The notes below the pieces were generated by a model that had not been told where the DNA came from, made no database searches, and was given only the letters and a program-made list of their open reading frames with translations. Positions 49,401 to 59,100 of a stretch of DNA of 64,000 nt are shown one piece after another. A program made the translations under genes and the position numbers. The stretch covers positions 186,001 to 250,000 of the forward strand of contig JAJGOT010000468.1 of assembly GCA_022457155.1 (NCBI GenBank). Direction: 5' to 3'. Origin of the DNA: Cladopsammia gracilis (Eukaryota > Cnidaria > Anthozoa > Scleractinia > Dendrophylliidae). Numbering within the stretch: the first letter of the stretch is position 1; each line of letters begins with the position of its first letter.

Positions 49401-52400
49401 TCAATCGATCAGTTTGAAAAAGCATTGGGCGATTCTCTGAGGGATTTCCCTCATATTACAGGTTTAAAAGAAGAGCAGAAACGCTGCTTGAAGTCTTTAG
49501 CGGAGAAACATGATGTATTTGGCATTCTTCCGACTGGATTTGAAAAAAGTTTAATCTTTGAAATTCTCTGTCGTGTCCTGAAGTTGGAAAGAACGACCGT
49601 TATTGTTGTAACGCCACTAGTTTCCATTATGAAGGATCAAGTCGAGGAGATGACGCGTTTGGGACTCAAAGCATTTGCTATTGGTTAAGGGGAAGAAGAA
49701 GCTGAGAAAGAACTACGCGTATGGTTATAAATGGGGTAGACAGACCTACACGTCTTTTTGAGTCCTGTTGTGTGACCATTGTATCGTTTTAAAAGAGCTT
49801 CAAGCATGTCTTTAAGCGACTCTCTTTATCGACTCTATAAAAAATAGACAGGCTAAAAACTAGTATCATTCATTGCTAAAAAGTATTTAAAAGGCATAAA
49901 GCTTTCCCAGTAAGACTTAAGAGAGAAATGCGCCTTTAGATCACAGTTATGAATTTGTTCTCTTCGATGATGTTGATCTTGTGATCTCGGCGGAATCTCT
50001 CAAATTGATAGGAGGATTTAATGCTGTACAGAGCTGTTAGAATTATATTTTTTTATGCCGTTGTTTGGTGCTAGCTCTAATTGGCATACATTGCGGTTTC
50101 TCTGGCTCTCTTTTGTTGCAAGGTAAATACTAATCGGCTAAAGTTTGTTATCGCTTTGAAAGTGTGAGGATCGTTAAATTTCTCATGCCGTGATTATTCG
50201 TTCCCGCGACTTTTCATTTTCACGTGCGCGACAATTTACATTCCAGTGCAACCAACCACTGATAATGATCTTGTTGACAGATGATCGACAGGTTAATTAC
50301 AAAGGGGCGGAATGGCGGCCTCAATAATTTGTCGACAGGCTCTCCCCCTCCCTTTTCCTTTTACCCACCCCCTCCCCGTGCGCCGTTTTTTTTGGGGGGC
50401 CCTATATCCCACCAGAGAGCCTGTTCACAGGCTAGGTATACCCTTAAACTATAGCTTATTTTGCAGCTCTCAGTTAATAGAGTAACATGAGCTTTGTTTC
50501 ACACTGCAAATGTGTAAACAAAAAAATTGTCAAAAGTTCCAGGGGTGGTCAACCATATCATACATGTAGATAACAGGGGGGTACAATTTTATTCTGGAAA
50601 TGAACTGATCTTTCAGAGACCATTTTTGTGGCAAAATTTCAAAAGTTTGAAGTTTGTTTTCCTTTGTCACTGCGTCTCACATTGGTAATGAATCTGAGAC
50701 AAGGAAACTAAAAATTAAACTGGTTTGAAAATTCTCAAACCACAATATATGGCTGTACATGTATGCATGAATAGATGCCCAGAGGCAAAATCAAGTTGGC
50801 TACTTAGAAAAAATAATGTCTACTTTGTTTCATTTTCGCATAAATATACAAAAATAACAGCTATTTTAACAAGTTGCTGAAAGTCCCATCCAGTAGATTT
50901 CTACATCCTAACAGCTGATTAAACATACTATGACAGTTAATGTGTGGTGCTCTTTGCTTCTTATTACAGACTGTAGGTCCCTAATGTGAACAGAGAAAGT
51001 TTCCTTCTGGTTTCCATTAACATCTCTCATAAAACTAGTTAGGAGAAATTATTAAAATATCAACACAAATATTTTTCTGTGGTGATCGTTTCTTATATTC
51101 TCATGACTCCAACAAGTTTTCTTTGCAAATACACTGTATATCCTTGAGGCCCTGTTAGGGTAAATTCCGACAGGCGACACGGCTCTGAAACGGCGACATG
51201 AAGGAGTTGATGACGAGCGACGAGCCGCTCACGCGATTTTACGACAGCGACAAAGAGAAAAGCAAAATCGACAGCGACATTGGCGTTTTAAAAATAAGAC
51301 AGCGACTTGCAGGGTATTCGGGCAAAAGAAATTGTATTTTACAATAAAGACCAATAAAGTTAAACTTTCTTTGAGTCTTGACAGTCCTGTGTGTCATCTG
51401 ACCATCTTCTGTCATCTCCTCTTCTCATTTTTCATATCACGTCAAGATGTCTTCTATAGTGGCCGCTTTGGACGAAATTCCGACAGCGAGATGCGAACCT
51501 TCCGAAATTGCGACGTGAGAAGGTTTGAAGCTCAGACGGGGGACATAAGCACCCCCCCTAACAGGGCCTCATCCTTTTGTTAACAATTTCCTTCATAATT
51601 ATTCACATTCACTTGTAATAAAAAGAACCCAATTTGTTTCATATGTTTAACCTGTAGAGGCGTTACATTGTATCAGCTAGTAACACCGCCACAATACATG
51701 TACATTTACATGTAGTCAAGATTGAATCATGAATTATTCAATGGAAACATTTAAGCCAATTTTCACAAACTCTGCAAGCCCCTTTGTTAATACTTCCCAA
51801 AACACAACCTGGTAGGCACACAAATTTAACACAAATCTCTGTTTATACAGCATATCAATATACATTTAAGTCAAATGTGTGTGATTTTCTTATCCACCCA
51901 AATTTCCGAAAAAATTTCCAATGACTTCCCAAACATTGCCGAAGATGCTCCGATGACTTCCAAACATTTCCGAAGATTCCCAAAGATGTTCTGATGATTT
52001 CCGAAGGTTGCCGAATGTCGCAGTGCTCAAAAGCTTGGCACGATCTTGCCGAGATAGCGCTTATCTCAACGAGATTCAGTGCCATTAACTGTATTTTGGG
52101 AGGAAATTGAATTCAATTTTTCACGTTAATGGTTAATGAACAAGTAGTCTGGAATTGTGAGTCAGGCATGTGAAATTGTCCTGTATGCATATGATCGATG
52201 TTTTCGATCCGCAGGCATGTCACACGTGCATAATGCGTGTGAGTTGGTAGGTAAAATGATTCAAAAAAAGTTTTTTTAATCTCAGTTTCGTAATGATCTG
52301 CTACATGTAATGATTATTTAAATATTGGCCATTCAACCACAAAACTAAATTTATTCTATTGGTTTCTGGTTTGCTAATTACAAATTGTATGTACAGTGTA

Positions 52401-55400
52401 CCAATGTTTCCAGTTGACTTACCACTAAATTTACATGTACATGTATTTGATAATTTTCAACTCAGAACATGAACAAATTTTATTGTACAAGAAAATGAAT
52501 TTAATTATTGTAAGATGGGTCAGATACTGTTCATGAAATTCCACCAATCTGTATGTACAGTACAGTGCAATCCAACATTTCAAACCCTTGATTTTTTCGA
52601 ACCTATGATTCTTCAAAGCAAAGCTCACTTCCCTTGAATTTGATTTCAGTCAATGTCAGACCTTCTAATTTTCAACTCTCAATTTTTTTTAACCAATTTA
52701 TGTTTCCCTAGGGATTCCAAGTGTTATTCATACAGCAGCAATGAACTCGCAGCAATTATTCCAATAAATGCAAAATCAATCAAAAAAGAAAAAAATATAT
52801 TTTTAATTATTTCTCCATCAGTAATCAAATGGATTTTATTTGAACTTTTTTTGAAAGGGAAGAGACCTTGTGAGACCTTTGTAAACTTGCAGAGAGGCAA
52901 AACCCATAACAATATACATGTAGAATAGTTCTTTACTTGTAAAATCTCTTCACTCCACCGAAAAGCTTATTCATAAGTGTGGATAGATCTATTAAAGTGC
53001 TTACATCTGTAAATTAATGTCTTTTTTAATATCTACAATAGAACTGTAATTATTATTGTTGTCTTTTGTGTCTGTGGATGCAGCACTAAATGATATGCCA
53101 GTTATACATGTACCTGTATCAGTCAATCCTACAGTGTATTTCAGTGTTTTTCACTGGTATTGTGCGTTTTTTACAAGTATCTTTAAGATCGTCAAAGTTA
53201 TACTATACTGGCAATTTTAGAAGATATAGAGATAAATATCCAGAAGTACATGTATCTATTAGATGAAGTTAATCACTCACCTATCGCCTCTCACATCCTC
53301 TAAAGTCCGATCTAATGAAATCCTATCACTCAATACCCAGTTAAAAGAGTGATCTCCGAAGCGCTCTTCAGACAGCTTTTTATCCTTTTCATCGGTCAAA
53401 TAGGCCGGCTGGCCATTTTCTCCCAAACCACCGGGGTTCGTGCGTTTAGCTAAGCTCGCATCGTAAACAGTCCTTGTTTTGGAGCCTTCCTTGTTCGATG
53501 AAATTACACCGCCTAACACCGCTTTAGCAGCATGCGATAAAATTCCGGGTGGGTACAAAACGAAGACCGAAGACCTAAGACCCAAAAACGAAGACCCCCT
53601 CAAGATCGTTTTGAAATCACTTAAAAAGGCGGGAACATGATTCTCGAACGAAGCAGAAACATGGAGTGACAAAATTTGCGGTTATTAACGAATTTGACCA
53701 GGGTCTTCGTTTTGTACATAACCCCACCAAAAGTACAAAACGAAGACCCCTTCAAAATCGTCTTGAAATCACTTGAAAAAGGCTGGGACATGATTCTTGA
53801 CTGAAGCAGAAACAAGGAGTAACAAAAGTTGCAGTTATCAACGAATTTGACCAGGGTCTTCGTTTTGTACAAAACCCCACCAAAAGTACAAAACGAAGAC
53901 CCCTTCAAAATCGTCTTGAAATCGATTGAAAAAGGCGGGAACATGATTCTCGACCGAAGCAGAAACATGGAACAACAAGATTTGCGGTTATTAACGAATT
54001 TGACCAGGGTCTTCGTTTTGTACAAAACCCTACCAAAAGTACAAAACGAAGACCCCTTCAAAATCGTCTTGAAATCATTTGAAAAAGGCTGGGACATGAT
54101 TCTTGACCGAAGTAGAAATAAGGAACAGCAAGATTTGCGGTTATAAACGAATCTAACCAGGGTCTTCGTTCATAACCCTACCAAAAGTACAAAACGAACA
54201 CCCTTTTTAAAATCGTCTTGAAATCAGCTCCAAACATGATTCCCTGGCTTATTAATGAGGGAATAACATTTAGCGATGCTTTGTTATTACACTGTAACAA
54301 TTGTACTAAAGAGGAGCGAATTCATTCAGTTCCGGTACGCATATTCAGGTCTCCATTTTTGGGGGTGTTGAAAAGTTATATTTACTCGTTAAGTCTATGC
54401 ACCTATCGGAAAGGACAATATCCTACATGGTTCAAATACTGACTAAAAATCTTTCTAAAGAAACAGAACTGTATGCCGGATCGAAATTTGCACAAGAGTT
54501 TCCTAATTAGCCAGAATCTCCGGGACCCGGCAATAGAAATATAGGTGCGCATTTTCGATCCGCTATTAAAGCGATATAAACGGCTAAAACGTTTGAACGT
54601 TACCAATATCCATGAGAGATACCTCTAGCAACTGACGAGATTCACGAGTAGCTGCAGATTATCTGTTGGATGCCAAATCAAACGCTATTAAAAAACAATG
54701 GAGGTTTATCCTAGCTCCACTGAGACACACTACTCAACTACAGAACTAACTAAGGAGCTAAAAATTATTGCAAGAATTCATTATTCGATTGCAGTGGAAT
54801 TGTAGACTACGGCTTTTTGAGACTTGGATATAAGATGCCTGATATCCGTGATGGGAAACACTTTCTCACAAGTCTTGACACCACAAACTTTCGACACTAA
54901 ATTACGGCCTGAGAAATTTAACGATTCTTGCATTTTCAAATCGATAACAAACTTTAGCCGATTAGTATTTATCTTGCAACAAAAGTGATCAATGAAACCG
55001 CAATGTGTGCCAAGAGAGCTAGCACCAAATATAATAACCGCAAATCTTGTTGTTCCTTGTTTCTTGCCTCGGTCAAGAATTATATCCCAGCCTTTTTCAA
55101 GTGATTTTAAGACGATTTTGAAGGGGTCTTCGTTTTGTACTTTTGGTGGGGTTATGTACAAAACAAAGACCCTGGTCAAATTCATTGATAACCACAAATT
55201 TTGTCGCTCCTTGTTTCTGCTTCGTTCGAGAATCATGTTCCCGCCTTTTTCAAGTGTTTTCAAGACGATTTTGAAGGGTTCTTCGTTTTGTACTTTTGGT
55301 GGGGTTTTGTACAAAACGAAGACCCTGGTCAAATTCGTTAATAACAGCAAACTTTGTTGCTTCTTGTCTCTGTTTTGGTCGAGAATCATGTTGCAGCCTT

Positions 55401-55748
55401 TTTCAAGTGATTTCAAAACGATTTTGACGGGGTCTTCGTTTTTGGGTCTTAGGTCTTCGGTCTTCGTTTTGTACCCACCCATAAAATTCCTTCGCTTTTT
55501 ATATGTTTGTCGGAAGCGTCCGCGTCTTTTTCCCAGGGATATTTAATGTGTTTTTCGACAGGCCGTAAAGGATTCACTCCCGCGCCAGTCATAAAGTGAT
55601 GATCGCTTTTATCCAAAACGATAGGAGCGTTCAGCATTGTTAAGGATTCCCGTGTAACTTCGCTGTTGAACATTAAAACTAGGACCGTTACGGAAAACCA
55701 GAATGTTGAAGTGATCACGATTATGTTGAAAATCCGTCTCGAGGACAT
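40465..55748 (-). CDS. GALNT: Polypeptide N-acetylgalactosaminyltransferase (GALNT-B), 8 exons, exon 1 interrupted by a fold-back element
   Basis: A second Golgi GalNAc-transferase. Minus-strand exons: 55748-53281 (split by the element at 53547-55480), 47998-47826, 46938-46563, 45700-45583, 44900-44574, 43923-43819, 41916-41770 and 40596-40465. Without the element and one 10 bp duplication they total 1,902 nt (633 aa plus stop), with the same junction phases as GALNT-A through exon 5. Seen: membrane anchor about 8-27, long stem, DSH (280-282), WGGENLE (387-393), VGHVFR with His415, and a ricin-type lectin from about 507 with three CLD motifs and QKW motifs. The usual HNEAWS segment reads HKERLS (197-202). 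As assembled, the frame stops about 30 nt into the element, so only the anchor and part of the stem are encoded unless the insert is spliced out. ATG 55748 starts a typical type II anchor. Confidence 0.9.
40656..40724 (+). repeat. tRNA-derived SINE-like sequence
   Basis: GGTCTAGTGGTTAGCGC resembles the D-arm/A-box of eukaryotic tRNA-Glu or tRNA-Asp, and GGTTCGGGCC lies at B-box spacing. The acceptor stem is not convincing. It sits in the last GALNT-B intron, 60 bp upstream of exon 8 in gene orientation. Confidence 0.55.
42380..42790. repeat. 41-bp minisatellite interrupted by a hairpin element
   Basis: About four units of TTAGCAAAACAACACTTTTG plus CACGTGCGTTAAAGAGT occur, one at about 42386 and three at 42655-42780. 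Between them (about 42430-42650) lies a palindromic insert with the ends AATCCATTTTGAAATC and GATTTCAAAATGGAT and nested TGGTGCAATTTATTTCC arms. GALNT-B intron 6. Confidence 0.75.
43035..43353. mobile_element. GGCCCGTCTACACA MITE, copy 3, TTAA flanks
   Basis: The ends GGCCCGTCTACACAGGCGAT and GCATGTGTAAATGGGCC are inverted repeats, both flanked by TTAA. It is the best preserved of the three copies and carries the central GGTTTCGAACATGTTCGAAA palindrome. GALNT-B intron 6. Confidence 0.82.
45955..46440. repeat. ~55-bp minisatellite, about nine units
   Basis: Units have the form AACTGGGAAACATTTGCGTC then CAACAAATGTTTCT then a variable CGTGGCTA segment. AACATTTG and CAAATGTTT make each unit partly palindromic. 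The array fills much of GALNT-B intron 3. It is not a CRISPR array: the units are contiguous and have no unique spacers. Confidence 0.9.
46970..47262. repeat. Interspersed repeat related to the 8.7-9.1 kb element
   Basis: It starts GTGCGGTTTTCAATCGAGTG, and contains CACGTTTTCCCGCGCTTTG and GATTGG/CCAATC boxes in the same arrangement as the element at 8668-9098. The right end is less clear, so this may be a truncated copy. GALNT-B intron 2. Confidence 0.6.
48780..48965 (-). repeat. Inverted copy of the 13.0-13.9 kb interspersed repeat
   Basis: On the minus strand it reads through ACTCATGCGCATGCG, GCATAAATTTGCATGCAAAA and GGAGCCGAAACCTTACCTCA, the same phrases as the tandem copies in GALNT-A intron 6. 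GALNT-B intron 1. Confidence 0.8.
49084..50434 (+). mobile_element. TIR element carrying a RecQ-like helicase fragment
   Basis: The ends TAGCCTGTGAACAGGC and GCCTGTTCACAGGCTA are perfect 16 bp inverted repeats, with weaker matching a further ~10 bp inwards. Both sides are flanked by GGTATACCC (49075-49083 and 50435-50443), a 9 bp target duplication as produced by Mutator-like transposases. It lies in GALNT-B intron 1 on the opposite strand to that gene. No transposase is visible; the only coding-like content is the helicase fragment. Confidence 0.82.
49383..49720 (+). pseudogene. RecQ-like DNA helicase N-terminal fragment (broken)
   Basis: From ATG 49383 the frame encodes about 101 residues and stops at 49686. 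It resembles the start of a RecQ-family SF2 helicase: [14 protein letters not shown], then a Walker A region [12 protein letters not shown], then [18 protein letters not shown] (motif Ia). Walker A has Glu where the Gly before Lys is expected, which should damage ATP binding. After the TAA the same frame continues as [10 protein letters not shown], so the stop is probably an inactivating change within a longer ancestral frame. The DEAH box and later motifs are not found before the element ends. Confidence 0.75.
51146..51570. mobile_element. MITE with GAGGCCCTGTTAGGG ends, 6 bp duplication
   Basis: The left end GAGGCCCTGTTAGGGTAAAT and the right end CCCCCCCTAACAGGGCCTC are inverted repeats flanked by ATCCTT on both sides. 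Many CGACAGCGACA-type internal motifs occur. A relative sits inside the FBXL4 minisatellite (61806-61986). GALNT-B intron 1. Confidence 0.82.
53547..55480. mobile_element. Fold-back element inserted in GALNT-B exon 1
   Basis: A 1,934 bp element with ends GGGTGGGTACAAAACGAAG and its exact complement, matching for at least 50 bp and then continuing as long imperfect arms. The arms (about 53547-54215 and 55020-55480) are tandem units of 153 bp, each holding GGTCTTCGTTTTGTAC and its complement. A perfect 10 bp duplication, ATAAAATTCC, lies at 53537-53546 and 55481-55490. The core (about 54216-55019) has no recognisable transposase, so the element is non-autonomous. Because the unit is a multiple of three, long open frames run through both strands; these are artefacts. 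A 10 bp target duplication is known for fold-back/Mutator-type elements. Confidence 0.93.
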
Positions 55749-56157
55749 GTTAATGGGGCATCCAAAGTTGTTTGAACAATATTAAATGCCACGTAGTAAC
55801 GTTTAAAGTGCTAACTTGGTGAATGATGATCTTCAATTCCGAAGTGGGAGGAAAACGATTCTTCACTTTAAGTGCGCATCCTCCAAAATCAACGCGTCAA
55901 AGTGCTATAAGGGTGTCGCCAAGCCACCTAACAGATCTGTTTATGTTATGAATATAGACTATAAACGCTATTAAACGATGACACAATCTCGCACAATGTG
56001 CGCACTATCCACTACAACCGGAAAATGCTGTGCTGCAAAGCAAATCGGAACCAGAAGACTCAGTAACCAGGCTTGAAACTTGGTAGCCGCGCCTCATTCG
56101 AATCCAACATGGCGGCGTGAGGAAGGTTCCACGGTGATTTGTTTCACCTGTTGGACA
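55749..56157. promoter_or_regulatory. Head-to-head upstream region of GALNT-B and FBXL4
   Basis: Only 409 bp separate the two divergent start codons, so they probably share a bidirectional promoter. No TATA box is evident on either side. An ACATGGCGGC motif at 56108-56117, similar to the YY1 site AAGATGGCGGC often found near vertebrate start sites, lies close to the FBXL4 start codon. Confidence 0.5.
56109..56120 (+). promoter_or_regulatory. Three-codon upstream ORF before FBXL4
   Basis: ATG GCG GCG TGA lies 38 bp before the FBXL4 start codon and overlaps the YY1-like motif. If transcription starts upstream of it, this minimal uORF could reduce FBXL4 translation. Whether it is in the mRNA cannot be told from sequence. 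Confidence 0.35.
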
Positions 56158-59100
56158 ATGGAGGAATTTAGCGAAGAATCAGATCCGATAGAGCAAGTTG
56201 TACAGAAGGTTGTGTGCTTTTCAAGTCAATACGGAGCCGATCAATCGCAGAGCTATGCAGCATGGAATCTGGCTGGAGAAAGTTACAATTTCCCGAGTTA
56301 TGGAGACTTCACTCAAGCGTTTGTTTTGGTGGGTATTTCGCGTGAATTAAGCTTAAATCAAGCTTAAATAGCTTGGTTTTAGTGATCGTTATTCAAACTA
56401 TAGTAATTTCTTTAGAAGATATTAGAGACTGCAAACATGCAGTAACTTACGTTTTAGTTTTGTAGCTTTATGCACCGTTCAAATATTTGAAGCTTCAACA
56501 CCCCACCCCCCTCGAAGATTGGTTCGTTCAAATTCCCGCCCCTTGGGCCAAAATTGGGGGGTGGGGGGGGGGGGGGTGTGGGGGTGGGACAAATCTTCAA
56601 TTTTATTGGTCATTCACTGGTGCAATAATACATTGTATTTGTCGCAATGGGGAAGTTACTTGGTAACTCTTCCAAGGCGGAAGCTTAATTCAAGGGATGG
56701 CTCAAATTAGGACCTTGTTAACTGTTGTATTGACAAATTGCCTAACACTCTTCATTTTTTTTTGAATATTTAATGAGGTCATTTTGAGGCTAAAGTATAG
56801 AATATAGGGCCACTTGTTTGCATCGTAGTTACTAAAAGAAGGAATGACCTACAATGACCTACAATGACCTACAATGACCTACAATGACCTACAATGACCT
56901 ACAATGACCTACAATGACCTACAATGAGCTACAATGACCTACAATGAGCTACAATGAGATACAACGATCAGCCACAATGACCTACAATGAGCTTTAACGA
57001 TCTACAATGAGCTACAACGAGCCACAACGACCTACAATGAGCTTCAACGACCCACAATGAGCTACAGTGACTTAGAAAAAGCTACAATTAACTAAAATTA
57101 GCTACAAGGGGTTTATAATATCACCATCCTTACCGTTATATACCATAGAAGGTCGGTCCCGCGAGAGGAGAATAATTAGTGTCCACCCGTTCACTTCTGA
57201 AAATCACCGGAAGTAAAAGGCCGTACCTGGACTACGTTATCTTTACGTTATCTTTCCGGACTGGCTCGCGTCAACCCGTCCGGCCCCGCTCACGTCACCT
57301 TGCGATTCTATTTTCTGTAGGATTGCGTCAGCGGGGCCGTATGGTCATATTATAAATAAGTTTATTCCCGGTTCAAAAATATTATCTTTCAAACATTTCA
57401 CTTCAACTTCTTTTATCACAAATGTTTATACAAGGATATCGGTAACTATCTTTCGGGAATCATCGGCTAGCATCGGCAATCTGCAAAAGGCCCGTGATTC
57501 CTTCTTCAAATCTTGGAGGGATTTTTTTTATTCTTCATTTTAATAGCTTTGAAATGAGGTATAATTATTTATACACTTTATGTCATGTATAGTACTGAGT
57601 TTATACACGTAGCTACATGGATTGTCACGCAACGCTTCTCACCTGCCACGAAAGCTAGAATCATGGAAAATCTGCAAAAATTTTAGAACATGCTGGGTTA
57701 TTCTTGGACACCTTAGGATAATGTTTGGTATTCTTGGAAAGTGTTCCTAACAAAACGAGCACCTTGCCCCTTTGTAAGTTACGTCCCTGAGCGGTGATCG
57801 ACAAGAACCAAGACCACTTCCGGTTCAAAGATAATGTAAGATGGAATGCTAAAGCCGTGAGTTTGTACAGGTACGGCCTTTTGTTACTTCCGGTGATTTT
57901 CAGAAGTGAACGGGTGGTCGCTAATTATTCTCCTCTCGCGGGACCGACCTTTCTATGGTATATAACGGTAAGGATGGTGATATTATAAACCCCTTGTAGC
58001 TAATTTTAGTTAATTGTAGCTTTTTCTAAGTCACTGTAGCTTATTGTGGGTCGTTGAAGCTCATTGTAGGTCGTTGTGGCTCGTTGGAGCTCATTGTAGA
58101 TCGTTAAAGCTCATTGTAGCTCATTGTAGGTCATTGTGGCTGATCGTTGTATCCCCGGGGTTGTATCTTATTGTAGGTCATTGTAGCTCATTGTAGGTCA
58201 TTGTAGCTCATTGTAGCTCATTGTAGGTCATTGTAGCTCATTGTAGGTCATTGTAGCTCATTGTAGGTCATTGTAGGTCATTCCTTCTTTTAGTAACTAC
58301 GTTGTTTGCATCTGATTGAATGACAATCCCTTGTTCTACAAAGAGTTCTGGTACATGTAAATAGGGTGAACAAAAGTGACCCTGTATTCTGAGATATAGT
58401 GCAGAGAATAAAACACCAAATCACGTCACTGAGGGGCATAAGTAATAGACAAAGACATCAGGTTATGTGTTAACACTTTATTTTTATTTTTAAACATACA
58501 TACATACATACATACATAAACGTTATTAAAGTGTCAAGGTATTTAGCTAAAAGCTAATTGTGAACACTATAAATAATTAATATGAATACAATTCAAGTAT
58601 ATGTAAAAAAGATATTAAAAAATATAGTCTTAGAATATAATTAATATATAGCTAATTATGGACACTATAAAGTGTAAGGTTATTGATTTTGTGCAAAAAA
58701 AAATATAAGCAGGAAACCTGTCTTTTACGTGTAACTGCGCAATCTGCTACATTTGTATGCTGCAGCTACATGTATAGTAATATGGGTAGGGGTGTTAAAC
58801 TAAGCATTGTTTGATGCAACTATATGTAATGCCTGGGGCAATATACATGTATGCATGTGGAACTGGTGTGTTTTGTTTATTCATAATAATTCAGAAATGG
58901 AACCAACACCAGGAGGTGCAGCTATATACACATATCATTCCTTGTTTTAAAAAATACACACACCCAATGAGTTTGGGTGAAACCGTTGTGTGCAAATTTA
59001 AATTTATACATACATGTACATACAATTTTGATGAATTCACAGGGTTTTTTTTATACATGCAAATTGCATGTGTTTTTTCTATGTAAGCCTGTTTTGCACA

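Noticed and set aside
53547..55480. Long open frames on both strands (184-233 codons)
   Set aside because: They run through tandem 153 bp units (a multiple of three) of the fold-back arms and contain no transposase or other domain motifs.
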